A DNA stretch of 64,000 nt from Siphonodentalium dalli. Its lineage: Eukaryota > Mollusca > Scaphopoda > Gadilida > Siphonodentaliidae. The notes under the pieces are model-generated. The model worked only from the letters and a program-made list of their open reading frames with translations, had not been told where the DNA came from and searched no databases. Below are positions 45,116 to 56,954 of this stretch, one piece after another. How positions within the stretch are numbered: position 1 is the first letter of the stretch; the number at the start of each line of letters is the position of its first letter. The translations under genes and the position numbers were made by a program. The stretch lies in assembly GCA_032622095.1 (NCBI GenBank), contig CP136067.1, forward strand, positions 62,382,893-62,446,892, read 5' to 3'.

Positions 45116-45644
45116 TATATTGGGATTGGTACAAAGTGTTGATACTTATACACATATGATCAACTTGGAACTCTTAAGTTCATGGCCTACAGAGTAATCA
45201 GTTTTGTACCTTTATGCAATAAATGTGTGAGTTCACCCATGCTTATAGAGATTTTAAACATATTCACTATCATGAGCTTATTCAAGCTCAATTATTTCCA
45301 AGAATTAACAAAAGGTAATAACAATAAATATATTTTAGTCATATGAAATGACTGCAATTGGTGTAAGCTGATTGTTGTTTGTTAGTAACAGGAGTGACAT
45401 ATTTTACTACTTTGCTTGATTAAGTCATGTTGCCATGGCAATAGCAATAAAATTCCAGCGTGCCAAAGCAAACTCTTAATTCATGGTAAGTCATCAGGTT
45501 CGACATGGAAATGTTTATTTCTGTGAATTTGAACTTTGAATTTCACGTAATGCAATCTTCCAAATTGTACAGTTTTCAAATATTCACCCAATTATTGAGT
45601 ATCGTGGGGCGTGCAAATTTTTGTGTGCTACTTTTCAATTCCAG

Positions 45645-45726
45645 GTCACGACAGGGCGCAAGAGCAATTGTGCATCTCAAAATTGAAGGACTGTCAAGTG
45701 AGACGTTATCCCAGACTTCTGTTTAG
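45645..45726 (+). other. Possible alternative terminal exon of the CDV3-like gene
   Basis: A good acceptor (CTACTTTTCAATTCCAG) precedes a frame that accepts the two-base phase of the exon ending at 41533. It would encode R-SRQGARAIVHLKIEGLSS then ETLSQTSV and stop at TAG 45724-45726. It has no recognisable CDV3 ending. Phase match alone has a one-in-three chance, so this is a weak candidate. Confidence 0.2.
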
Positions 45727-46031
45727 CCAGTTAAAAAACAGCACAGTTTATAAAACTCATTTTCCATTGGTGGCATCAAAATGCGATCTGATTTCTGCCT
45801 TGGCAAACTTTTGTTTATATCGATCACACGATGCAATTACGACACTTGGTGAATGTAAATTTCTGATATGCAATTTGTTGAAACAAACAGATTATGCCAC
45901 CGTGGCAGTGCTCTTGTTGTCAATTTTAGTTTAGTTTCATTTCAGCTTCCCTTAAGTGACCACTTAACTCAAGTTTGAGCTTTCAGATCTCCATTAATTT
46001 GCCTGTTATTCTGTTTTCTATATTTTTTCAG

Positions 46032-46113
46032 TCAAACAAGTATACAAGATCCAAGACATAGGAATGTTCAGTTGACTTTAGAAAATAAATTTTCCGCCCT
46101 TCAAGACAAGTAA
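46032..46113 (+). CDS. CDV3: CDV3-like gene, terminal coding exon
   Basis: Acceptor TATTTTTTCAG. The first base completes the codon left open at 41533 (AG|T, Ser). The exon then encodes QTSIQDPRHR, NVQLTLENKFSALQDK and TAA at 46111-46113. Vertebrate CDV3 ends in ALKLQLDNQYAVLENQ plus a few residues, so NVQLTLENKFSALQ is the expected C-terminal helix. The insect/vertebrate segment between FPSL and this helix appears shorter here. Direct joining of the two exons is in frame. Confidence 0.75.
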
Positions 46114-46760
46114 CAGCGTGTCATGTGATAGACGTTGTACGTGAATAGTGCTGAATGTTTAATGTTGGATAGGCAGTGCATGCAATTATATTCGTCGGTT
46201 GAGTGATTCCAGCTGTTCTGATAGACCTGTGATGGGTGGATGTGATACATGGATAGTATAAATGGAAGACATCCAGACTGCACGGAAAAGATTCTAGGAC
46301 ATTTAAAACAAGACAGATTGATCATCAATGTTCAACTAACTGTTTTTCTCAGATTCTCCACTTTTCTATTGAAATTGGAAATGTCTGTACCACTTGTGTA
46401 CTAGCTACCAAATTGGGGATATTTCCTGTGGATTTTTGCTGTTAACAAGTTTGATAAGACAGAATAAAATCCAGTGGTATGCCCTGTTTCAAAAACAGGC
46501 AGATGACAATTAAGAATTTTCTTTACTGTTGCCACATAACCAGTACCATATAGCATATAGCCAGTCTAATCTTGAAAAAATACTGCGATTTAAAGATAGT
46601 GTATCTCTTACAGGCCACAATTACAACATCAACATAATTTATATAAAACCAGATTTCAAGACAACAAATAGCGTTTTGGTTAATAAAGCAGACAAAACTG
46701 AAGATTGCGTATATTATTTGTATACAAAGGCGTAATAAAGTGATTTATTCTGATGCAGCC
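46114..46760 (+). other. Probable 3' UTR of the CDV3-like gene
   Basis: AATAAA hexamers occur at about 46464, 46682-46687 and 46734-46739. The last, followed by GTGATTTATTCTG, is the most likely distal poly-A signal. A 68-codon frame (46529-46735) within it is taken as chance. Confidence 0.5.
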
Positions 46761-48230
46761 AAGGTGTATGTGGAAATCTCCTCTTCTAGACGAAATCTCT
46801 TCAGTTATTTTCGCTGAACTGCGAAAAGCTGCAATATGACCTGGATTTTGATGGAGGGTACTTTACAAGAAAGTGTTGTTTCTCTTGCTATTCTGTTGTC
46901 ATCGAAGTATTGATACAGTGAAGTTTGCGCTGATGGCAGTAGTGTATTTTTTTTTTATTTACATTCAAATCGTCATGTTTAATCGATGTTGAGAGGTACA
47001 AATTGTAGTATTAAACACAATATAGTTTAGTAAAGTTGCGAATAGAAATAGAGCATAGACTTTACCAGAAAATCTTGAATGGCTGCAAATGTTTCGTTGA
47101 GATCGCCTGATGCGTGATGTTTCAAATCTAAAATAGGCCCTTTCTCTGTCCCATTAGAATGTATAGGAATCATGAGAAAAATTCTTAATAAAATTTATAT
47201 TAATTGATATTAATGGAATTCATATTGATTGATATAAAGCCACATGGCAGGTTGCACTCCAAAATACACAAAATAATATTCGCTTTTGAAATTTTCCCGG
47301 TATCAAAATAGGTAGATAAATACCCAAACTACTTTTCTACGACCAATATATGTCCCATAAAGACGCATTCAAGTCATGAAAATTACAACAAAATCTCAAT
47401 GTTCGGGTCCCGAACATTTTTTTCCAACTGCCATTTTGGATGATGCAATCACCGACAACAGCCGAGGATTTCCGGGTGTATTCGTAAATAAGCTTCCCCA
47501 GCATCTTATAATTTCCGGTACGCGATAAAGGGGTTTCAATTTGATCATATGTGTCCCTGTGAGAAAAAATGGTCTCTGTTGACAAGAATTTAATGATAGG
47601 ACGGTCATCCTGAATTTATCCGAGACGTGGCGATTGGGGGAGGGGGTTCAGAAAGGAACATAATTATATTACTTATAAATGTATAATAAGTAATTATGTT
47701 GAGATGCATTTATATTTAAATTTCAATCCAACATCATTATCGTAGTAAATTGTATGATTTCCAGTATATGCTGAATATATTTCTTATAGAATATAGGAAT
47801 GGGTTGCCAAGTATTAGATCATTTCATGAATTTATACTCTGGCTACCGTAGAGATCATATTCAACTAGTTAAAAATATGGGAACATTTTAATGTTCTGAC
47901 GGAGAACTTTATAGCATTATTGACGGAGAACTTTATAAAATTATTTATTTATTACTTGTATCTTAATAATATATTTCAAAATATGGGGTGTGACAATTGC
48001 AGATTGCATGATTTGTATGTGACTTTTGTGAGTCGACATCGAAATAAACATTGAATTAATTACCTGTGAGAAATTTCATGATTGTAAAGGATGCCAATCA
48101 AACTCGACTCAACAAAGTGACATATTTGATGCAACATCGAGCTGGGATCTTCGTGAACTACGTACACAGTGGAATACACTATTTACTGAGGAACGATATT
48201 AACTAAGAATATATTATCTGCACTGGTTTT
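46761..48230. other. Unassigned intergenic stretch
   Basis: No gene I can support. It contains a perfect 17-bp palindrome TGTTCGGGTCCCGAACA at 47400-47416, within two overlapping minus-strand frames of 70-82 codons that I do not recognise. Confidence 0.45.
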
Positions 48231-49584
48231 TATGTTTACCCATACCATGTATGGTAAACATAGTGTCGTTGTCCGGATTGACCACTCGTCGTTCGTCCGT
48301 CCGTCCGTCCGTCCGTCTGTCCGTCCGTCTGTCCGTCCGTAGACACTTCACGTGTAATGCGATAACTCAAACATTTTCTATCCAATCAGAAGCAAATTTT
48401 GTATATGGGTATATCAGCCCAAAATACAGATCGAGTTCGAATTTGGGTTTGATCCGAGTTTTTGTTACAGAGTTATGGCCCTTTTTCTACTTAGAATTCA
48501 CACATTCTGCCATAACTCAAACATTTTTTATCTGATTGGAACCAAATTTGGTATGTGAGTTTCACAGCCCAAAATACAGATCTAGTTCGAATATGGGTTT
48601 GATCCGATTTATTTTAAAGGAGTTATGACCCTTTTTCGAGAAAAAAAATCAAAAAAAAATTGATTTAAATTTTTTTTTATTTTTAACTTTTATAATAATA
48701 ATAAAAAAAATGTCATTGACATTGTCATTTGTTTTCATTTAGATATTGATGATTATGATACAAGTTGATCAAAAGATTTCCAATGTGTCCCTTTAATTTT
48801 TTAAAATAATTAAAAACAATTATAACCATTATAACTCTGCCAAGGGTACCCCGAATCACCACACCAAATTTGATTAAATCGGTCCAAAATCTTGTGTTAT
48901 GTACTGGTAAATCTGTTTGGAGCAACATTAAATCCAATTCACCAATTGCATTTGGACTACTTAGCTATTGATAAAGCTATATTATTTTCTGATGTCTCTT
49001 ATGTCAATGTGCAAATAATCTGATAAAGAAGCCTGTGGTATCTAATTTAAAATAAAGATTCAACAATAAACATCACATGATATTAACAGTAGACTTGGAC
49101 ATCTGTGCTGCAGAGTTATATCTTCAGATGGTCTGATATCATTATAATTGTTATTAGTTTAATAGAGGTCAGTGTTCAACATAAACAATTCCTGTGATTT
49201 TTTGACAGCTGTGCTATATAATTGATATTAATGGGTCAGTGGTGAGGTTGCTTATCTGTATACTAGGACACATTATTATTGTAAACTTAAATTGGACTCT
49301 CTTAACCCAAGTATTCCATGTCCAGGGCACACCTACACATTTAACCCACGGACTTGCTGGCTGTGGCGGTTTAGCATTACAGATCCTGTACCAGTGCATT
49401 CTCTTATATAAATGCCAGTGACCCATAAATTCCAATAATTTGTGTTATGTACATTTGTCTATAATAGTACATAACAGTATACTCTATAATTCAACACCGA
49501 AACTCTCATTTATCCGATCATATTAAATTTTTATCGCCAAGGGATGGGTTAACATCTGCCGATCGTGATCGGCCTCTCGTTTTT
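48231..49584 (+). mobile_element. R3 element, copy c, full length (1.35 kb)
   Basis: The 5' hairpin is TATGTTTACCCATACCATG / TATGGTAAACATA, then a long CCGT run (GTCCGTCCGTCCGTCCGTCC) and about three units of 170 bp with CAGATCGAGTTCGAA. Near 48708 an internal ATGTCATTGACAT hairpin looks like an older element end. The 3' part has ATGGGTTAACAT (inverse of ATGTTTACCCAT with one mismatch), the perfect hairpin CCGATCGTGATCGG (49559-49572) and CTCTCGTTTT. Confidence 0.8.
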
Positions 49585-50790
49585 AAATGTTTATAAACTT
49601 CCCTATCTGAACATGAAACATTTCACATTACTTCAACTGGTGTAGAATTATCTCTACGGGCGTAGCCAGTGTAGATATTCATGATATGATCTAGCTAAGT
49701 ATATATGCATATAGTTTTTCACAATTTACATAGATCCGTCCATTGCATGGTTATATATTGAAATCAACTGTAAACAAGATAGACAGGCGGGGAGAGTGTG
49801 TACACACGCACGTAGAATTGGAACTGTGTTAATTATCTACTTGGATTAACTGTTATATTTTTTTTAACACACGGAAAAATTAGACATCATATGAAAGTAG
49901 ATGTGAGCCTTGTGTTCCGCACTGCTGTATAATTTGAAAGTTGTGTCGTGGGAACGGCGTGTAAACAATGTAGACATATTTTGAGGAAAAATAAATTAAA
50001 ATAAATTTAATCCTATTCTACTACTGAAACCGATGGTGAAGTCGTTTTTTTTTTGGTGTTATTTTTCATGTCAATTTTCTAACTATTCCAATATCAAATG
50101 GGGTAACAGGTGTGATATGGCCATGTTGGGACAGACATTGTACATAATTATATGGTTTACGACTAAGCATTGTTTGTGTATATTTCATTTTATTGCTAAC
50201 TTGGCGATAGTTGGTGCACCTAAAGCCACGTGTCACAGACAATCAGCACTTTTCAATACCAATTATCATCATGGATGCCATTTTGAATAGAACATTTTGC
50301 TCTAAGCGGATTTATCGGATTTTGGATATGTTGTAGAGGATATGATTATTATTTCTATTCAAAATGGAATAAAAACCAACTTAGTCCAAATAATTTCTGG
50401 GTCAAAACTTTTATCGACAAGACTATTTTGTCTTTTCAGCATTTACCACTGACACGGAGGTCTTACATGTTTGCTCTTTTCCCACATTTCGTCTTGTGAC
50501 TCAGAGGCAGGTGGTTTTAATTAAACTGATGGTGAAATAAAATAAACGAATTTTGAGTGCTCCAAGCAAGCTATATGTACTGGTTGTGCCTATATATATA
50601 AACTCCACACGGATGCCAGTATGTCACCAGGGAAGTAACAGTTTTCAATATCGTTCCTTTTTATTAGAGGTAGAAACATATTCCCAATTTTCCTAAATTA
50701 GTGTTTCTCTTGTTAACAAAATATTAGACTTGAGTCGAGGACCCATCAAAGCTCAAGAGTTATCAGATATCAAATTTTGATAGCTTTTAT
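49585..50790. other. Unassigned stretch
   Basis: No gene or repeat family recognised. Confidence 0.45.
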
Positions 50791-50807
50791 TTTTCACCAC
50801 CTGGGTA

Positions 50808-51354
50808 GGTACTCAATCCGATCAGACGCTCCTAAATTACTATTTCTTTGGTTTTGGGGGTAAAAAAATATTTGACTCGAGCTCGGAGTGATCAGATATC
50901 GATTGTTGAAGTTTGTTATTTCTCGAGATGTGTAATAATATGTGGCCCAGAAACACGTGGTCCAGTGGAGGGTCTCGGACAAAATTGCGGATGAAGATGG
51001 ATAAGTCTAAAGTCAAGTGGTAATACAGTCATATTTTGTGATACTTTAGTGATGATACGGCCATATTTTGTTGAACAAAATGTTGATAAACAACAAGTTT
51101 TGGGAAATTTGGTACCATAGTTGACAGTGATTAGCATTATGTAGCCAGTGTTTCAGGTGTAAGCAAATATTTGACTCGAACTACGGCCATATTTTGTTGA
51201 ACAACAAGTTTTGGGAAATTTGATACCATAGTTGACAGTGATTAGCATTATTTTGTTGCGATACATCGATTCTGATAACTAAAGCGTATTTTGAAGAAAT
51301 GTTGTTGCTGTTGTATCTTGATGGTATGGGGTCCGTCTGATCGGATTGAGTACC
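50808..51354. mobile_element. Short inverted-repeat element, 547 bp, with internal duplication
   Basis: A perfect 21-bp inverted pair (left GGTACTCAATCCGATCAGAC plus G; right CGTCTGATCGGATTGAGTAC plus C) bounds the segment. Inside, a block with GGCCATATTTTGTTGAACA and GTTTTGGGAAATTTG is duplicated (about 51056-51141 and 51184-51251). No target duplication is evident. Confidence 0.5.
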
Positions 51355-51370
51355 TTTTAAAAGAACTACG

Positions 51371-51716
51371 GAATTGAACTAACTGCAGTTCATCGACACA
51401 CTCAACTGAAAAGTATTGCCTACAAAATTGCGATTATGAGTATATTTGAGAAAAATCAATGTGTTCCAATGATCAATGTAAATGATTAAAATTCATGTTG
51501 ACATTGTGTAACAAACTGGAAAACCGTTCTATCGTCACATCCTTGCCAACAGAGGTTATTATCTCGCAGGGACAAATAGGATCCAACGGAAACACATTAT
51601 CGCGTACCGAAAATGACAGAGACACTGGGGAAACTTGGAAAAATATTATGTCACAAACATGGCGGTATTGAGAATGCACTCATTTCCAAAAACACACGAG
51701 CGGCGCCGGCATCACT
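51371..51716. other. Unassigned stretch
   Basis: Nothing recognised. Confidence 0.4.
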
Positions 51717-51898
51717 TGGGAATCATGGTGGAATAAATTCTACTCACATTAATATTTCCTGTTTTTGGGAATCATGGTGAAATATATTCTACTCACATTA
51801 ATATTTACTGTATTTGGGAATCATGGTGGAATATATTCTACTCACATTAATATTTCCTGTATTTGGGAATTGGTGGAATATATTCTACTCACATTTCT
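51717..51898. repeat. 49-bp tandem repeat, about 3.7 copies
   Basis: The unit contains GGGAATCATGGTGGAATATA then TTCTACTCACATTAATATTT and C/ACTGT. The copies differ at only a few sites, so the expansion is recent. Confidence 0.85.
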
Positions 51899-52178
51899 TA
51901 TAAGGATCATTGAATACTGGTAACTTCACTCTGGACTAGAGTCATAACCCGGAAAGGAATGTGCATGGTATTCCTGATTTCTGTCCCTCTGCCTTTACTA
52001 TTGAGGTCAGATCAAATCACCCATGGCAACACTGTAGGGGCCGATTGTTGCCTCAAACTCTTGCTGGTAAATTTTGCTAATGCTGATAAGAGTCGTCATA
52101 TTGCTCCCATATGAATGGCATGAATTCCTATGAGAAGTTATCACCAATTTCTATTCAAAGAGGACAAATTACCATTTT

Positions 52179-54523
52179 TAGCTCAACTTACTTTTGTAAG
52201 TTTGAGCTATTGCCATGGTTTGGCATCCGTCGTCCGTGTGTGCGTGTGTCCGTCAACAATTTCCTTTGGCGCGGGCTACAGGTTGTACCTTTGGTCTGAT
52301 CTTCATGAAATTTGTCATGAATGTTGACGTTGACATGTAGATGGGAACGAGTCATTTTGGGGTCATTCGGCCAAAAAACATGGCCGCTGGCAACCATCTT
52401 GGATTTCAAGATTCAATCCATTGGCGCGGCCTACAGGTCGTACTGATCATCATGAAATGTGGTCGTTCGGCCAAAAAACATGGCTGCCAGCAGCCATCTT
52501 GGATTTTACTCTTTGCATGACTAAATCCTTTGGCGTGGGCTACAGGTCGTTGTTTTGGTCGGAAGTTTATGAAATTTGTCATGGATGTTAACACTGTCAT
52601 GTAGATGGGAACGAGTGATTTTGGAGTTGTTTGGCCAAAAAACATGGCCGCCAGCAGCCATCTTGGATTTTACTCTTTGCATGACTAAATCCTTTGGCGC
52701 GGGCTACAGGTTGTACCTTTGGTCTAATCTTTATGAAATTTGTCATGAATGTTGACATTGACATGTAGATGGGAACAAATCATTGTGGGGTCATTCGGCC
52801 AAAAAACATGGCCACTGGCGGCCATCTTAGATTTCAAAATTCAATCCATTGGCGCGGGCTACAGGTCGTACTGTTCGTCTGATCATCATGAAATTTGTCA
52901 TGGATGTTAATATTGACATGTAGATGGGAACGAGTCATTTTGGGGTTGTTCGGCCAATAAACATGGCCACCAGCAGCCATCTTGGATTTTACTCTTTGCA
53001 TGACTAAATCCTTTGGCGCGGGCTACAGGTCGTAGCTTCGATCGGAACATTATGAAATTTGTCATGGATGTTAACAATGACATGTAGATGGGAACGAGTC
53101 ATTTTGGGGTCATTTGGCCAAAAAACATGGCCGCTGGCAGCCATCTTGGATTTCAAGATTCAATCCATTGGCGCGGGCTACAGATCGTACTGTTCGCCTG
53201 ATCATCATGAAATTTGTCATTGATGTTAATAATGACATGTAGATGGGAACGAGTGATTTTGGTGTCGTTCGGCCAAAAAACATGGCCGCCAGCTGCCATC
53301 TTGGATTTTACTCTTTGCATGACTAAATCCTTTGGCGCGGGCTACAGGTTGTACCTTTGGTCTAATCTTTATGAAATTTGTCATGAATGTTGACATTGAC
53401 ATGTAGATGGGAACGTATCATTGTGGGGTCATTCGGCCAAAAAACATGGCCGCCAGCAGCCATCTTGGATTTTACTCTTTGCATGACTAAATCCTTTGGC
53501 GCGGGCTACAGGTCGTAGCTTTGATCTGAACATCATGAAATTTGTCATGGATGTTAACAATGACATGTAGATGTGAACGAGTGATTTTGGGGTCGTTCGG
53601 CCGAAAAACATGGCCGCCAGCAGCCATCTTGGATTTTACTATTTGCATGATTAAATCCTTTGGCGCGGGCTACAGGTCGTACCTTTGGTTTGATCTTTAT
53701 GAAATTTGTCATGAATGTTGACATTGACATGTAGATGGGAACGAGTCATTTTGGGGTCATTCGGCCAAAAAACATGGCCGCTGGCAGCCATCTTGGATTT
53801 CAAGATTCAATCCATTGACGCGGGCTACAGGTCGTACTGTTCGTCTGATCATCATGAAATTTGTCAGTGATGTTAATAATGACATGTAGATGGGAACGAG
53901 TGATTTTGGGGTCGTTCGGCCAAAAAACATGGCTGCCAGCAGCCATCTTGGATTTTACTCTTTGCATGACTAAATCCTTTGGCGCGGGCTACAGGTCGTT
54001 GTGTTGGTCGGAAGTTTATGAAATTTGTCATGGATGTTAACACCGACATGTAGATGGGAACGAGTTATTTTGGAGTCGTTCGGCCAAAAAACATGGCCGC
54101 CAGCAACCATCTTGGATTTTACTCTTTGCATGACTAAATCCTTTGGTGTGGGGTCATTCGGCCGAAAAACATGGCTGCCAGCGGCCATCTTGGATTTCAA
54201 AATTCAATCCATTGGCGCGGTCTACAGGTCGTACTGTTCGTCTGATCATCATGAAATTTGTAGGTCGTAGCTTTGGTCAGATCTTCATAAAATTTGTCCT
54301 GGATGTTAACAATTATACATAGATGGGAACGAGTTCTTTTGGGGTCAATTGGCCAAAAAAAATGGCCACCAACAGCCATCTTGTATTTTACTCTTTGCAT
54401 CACTAAATCCTTTGGCGCAGGTTAGACATTTCAATTAGCACCTTTTCTATTCCTCCATTTACTGTCAACCATTAAATTATTCCCCTACCCAAGTTGAGCT
54501 ACAGTGTCATTGACACTTTCATT
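52179..54523 (+). mobile_element. R1 element, copy f, the longest intact array (2.34 kb)
   Basis: It starts TAGCTCAACTTACTTTTGTA and contains GTCCGTGTGTGCGTGTGTCC. About thirteen units follow; GGCGCGGGCTACAGG or a variant recurs every 152-166 bp. Two unit types alternate in part: one ends CAAAATTCAATCCATT, the other TTTTACTCTTTGCATGACTA. The 3' end is AAGTTGAGCTACAGTGTCAT then TGACACTTTCATT. Confidence 0.8.
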
Positions 54524-54554
54524 ATTGTTGTAATTGTGCAAAAACAATGTCACT

Positions 54555-55090
54555 TGAATGTAATCAGGCAAAAACTTTGAAGGAGAATTCTCGGATTCAT
54601 AACAGTCCAGCAAAGGTTATAGTCCAGGAGATATTGGTTGATACCTGCACCACCAGGACTCAAATTCTTTTCTTCCTTAACCCTTTACCCAACAAACCGG
54701 CCAAATAAAGCTTCAACAGCCTAAAATATCTTCGGTCTGTCTCAATAGAACCATACAAATATGGATATCATTGAAACCGGCTCCTTGACCACATTGTGAT
54801 AGTTACAGTTATGCCCTGTGCCAATGCATTCTCTTATATAATTTTTAACGTGTTAAGCCAATGCATTCTCTTATATATGCGAGGCGACCTATGGTCGACT
54901 CGCATATATAAGAGAATGCATTGGCACAGGGCCGTTCTGTTGGGTAAAGGGTTAAAGACTACTCTAATTTTTTTCAGTTGTTAACAATAAAAAAAGAATT
55001 GGCCGCAGTTTCCAGACAAGATGGTGGCCATTTTGCTTGACATGCACCAGGTCTCTTTGATTATAGTAAATATAATTTCACATGTGCTTT
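54555..55090. repeat. Copy of the B1-arm repeat, interrupted by a MITE
   Basis: GTCCAGGAGATATTGGTTGA and CACCAGGACTCAA match 19475-19530. After the MITE, ACTCTAATTTTTTTCAGTTG, CCAGACAAGATGGTGGCCAT and ATGCACCAGGTCTCTTTGA match 19555-19660. It is uninterrupted in the B1 arm. Confidence 0.7.
54681..54951. mobile_element. piggyBac-type MITE, 271 bp, flanked by TTAA
   Basis: The termini CCCTTTACCCAACA and TGTTGGGTAAAGGG are perfect inverses and TTAA lies on each side (54677-54680 and 54952-54955). Inside, a second inverted set GCCCTGTGCCAATGCATTCT / AGAATGCATTGGCACAGGGC and a third, nested one around GTCGACTCGC give a long hairpin. The homologous B1 arm at 19551-19554 shows a single TTAA at this point. 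Confidence 0.85.
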
Positions 55091-55134
55091 TATTTTAAGT
55101 TAAGCTTTTTTTCAATTTTTTTATTCATAGTTGG

Positions 55135-55560
55135 GATATGTTGCAACAATATCTCGAATGAGTTCGAAAACCAGATTTGTCCAATCTTTTATACGAGAGT
55201 TATGGGCCTTAGTTTGTCTATTTTTTACCGATGTTGATCATTCGCGACCGTTAGCCAGATAACAAACTTTGACCGATTTCAATGATATATGAGTCTAGGA
55301 TCATCACTAGATGGGAGCTATCAAATTTGAACGATTTCGATGAAAAACATGGCCACCGCAGCCACCTTGCATTTTACTCTTTGCATCACTAAATCCTTCA
55401 ACACACCCTCCAGAGCATATTCCTCATCTGATCATCACCAAACTTCATATGGATCCTTGGGGTGACCTCCAGATGGGCGCTTACCATTTTTTCCCGAGAC
55501 TCCCTTTTTTCCCGATAATCATTTTAAAAAAGCATGGCCGCCAATAATTCTTTTGCGATG
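55135..55560 (+). repeat. Chimera of R6 core and R1-like core
   Basis: 55135-55285 resembles R6 units (GTTATGGGCCTTAGTTTGTC). From about 55290 it changes to R1-type sequence (GATGGGAGCTATCAAATTTG, AAAAACATGGCC, TTTTACTCTTTGCATCACTA). Neither family's ends are present. Confidence 0.5.
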
Positions 55561-56215
55561 GATCCACTCTTTCAGATAAACAAGACAGTCAATGACTGTG
55601 GAGACGCTCACCTACTGTAAAGACAGAGGAAAGGGACTTTGAAGACTAAAACAGTCAATACTTGTCAAAATTACTTAAGACAAGTAGTTCTAAACAGGTA
55701 CATAGCTAGGAATTCGCTGATGAGCCGGGCTCTTCACCTTGAAATCTAAATGCACACTATTGTAAAATCTTCAACCCCCTTTTAAACAAGATAATCTTAA
55801 CCATACCACAGCCTAAGTTCACAAAATTCCTTTTGCACATCCCTCTTATGTCGAAATTTTACAACTGGAACCGGTGCTTCAAGCTCTCAAACTTTTGGGA
55901 ATTTCCAACCTGACATCTTCCATAAAGTTAAAAGTTGTGGCCCATTTTGGTATAACAGTTTAACCTGAAGTAGGCAAATATGGACTGTTGGTTTAAAAAC
56001 ATACTGGTTGGAAAATAAAATCAAACTATGAGAACAATTCTAACTTATTTTTGGTGTGAAAATCTAATCTACAACTAATGTATCAGAAAATAAATTTTCA
56101 AGAGGAATATATATATTATTATACCAGTAGTGTACAGCATAGATACAGGTAGGGTGGGTGGGGCAGAGCTAAATCTCTTAACTCTGCCCCTATTTGAACA
56201 AACGTGAATCCCCAT
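55561..56215. repeat. Arm of a long inverted pair (left)
   Basis: AACAAGACAGTCAATGACTG, TGTAAAGACAGAG and ACAAGTAGTTCTAAACAGG, then near 56130 GCATAGATACAGGTAGGGTG and CTCTGCCCCTATTTGAAC, all recur inverted in 63478-63940. Confidence 0.6.
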
Positions 56216-56674
56216 CTCTAATATCTATTCATATAATAATTTTAAACAGTCGCTTTTAAGAGTTGAAGTTAGTTGATTTTCCAAAAAGGACCCCATTGGA
56301 ACAGATCTAAACATGCCACCCAAGGACCCTGCATACACAAATATAAGCTAAATAGACTTGATGGTTCTTGAGAAGTAATAGTTGTTAGAATTACTATGGA
56401 GGGAAAACATTATGGCCCTGGCATCCCTCCTATTTGACCTGATGAACTTATTTGAACAAATCTGAATGTGAGTCACATACAGGTAGGGAATTCAAATAGA
56501 TCTCGAGAAGAAAACAATTGTTGATTGATGGATGGACAGAACAATGGATGGAAGGACACTCTGACAGACCAACAGTTTTAATCCAATATACCCCCCACTT
56601 TTTTGTCCATAATGAGTTCACATAGATAAGTGGTTAAGAAAATAATATTGGAACAGCCAAGTGAATTTAGTGTG
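56216..56674. repeat. Diverged R4-like sequence, minus orientation
   Basis: GAATTACTATGGAGGG, TTTGAACAAATCTGAATGTG and GATGGATGGACAGAACAATG are the inverse of R4 units and their CCGT-like run. The ends are not recognisable. Confidence 0.45.
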
Positions 56675-56770
56675 TCTGAGGTCCCAAAAGGGTGAATGTA
56701 GTGATGCTATTCTGTATTAAAGGTGGGCTAGCATCACCAAATTCACCATCTGGGAACCCAATTTTACTTA
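56675..56770. mobile_element. Foldback element, copy 2
   Basis: GAGGTCCCAAAAGGGTGAAT and GTAGTGATGCTA face TAGCATCACCAAATTCACCA and TCTGGGAACC across a short spacer; same family as 16857-16950. Confidence 0.65.
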
Positions 56771-56954
56771 GTCCTCAACTGCTACGGGAGACCTAGGGAC
56801 AGATAGAAGTTCTTCAGCTGAAGTTGGTGACGTATGACAGTATGCGCGTACATTTGACACCTCAATTATGCATTTTAGAATCTGAACAGAAGGGGGAAAA
56901 AGCTGCTAAAAATGTCAATTTGAGACTCTAGATACTTCCCAGAAGATGAGGCCT

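Noticed and set aside
46529-46735. 68-codon frame downstream of the CDV3-like stop
   Set aside because: It lies in the likely 3' UTR, ends at the poly-A signal and has no recognisable content.
47337-47608. Minus-strand frames of 70-82 codons as a gene
   Set aside because: Overlapping frames, no homology recognised, and no splice or poly-A context that I can support.
1045-54270. Many 60-100 codon frames reading variations of TCRWERVILGSFGQKTWPLAA
   Set aside because: They are translations of the R1 tandem unit, appear in several frames on both strands, have no conserved start or stop, and vary with indels between units.
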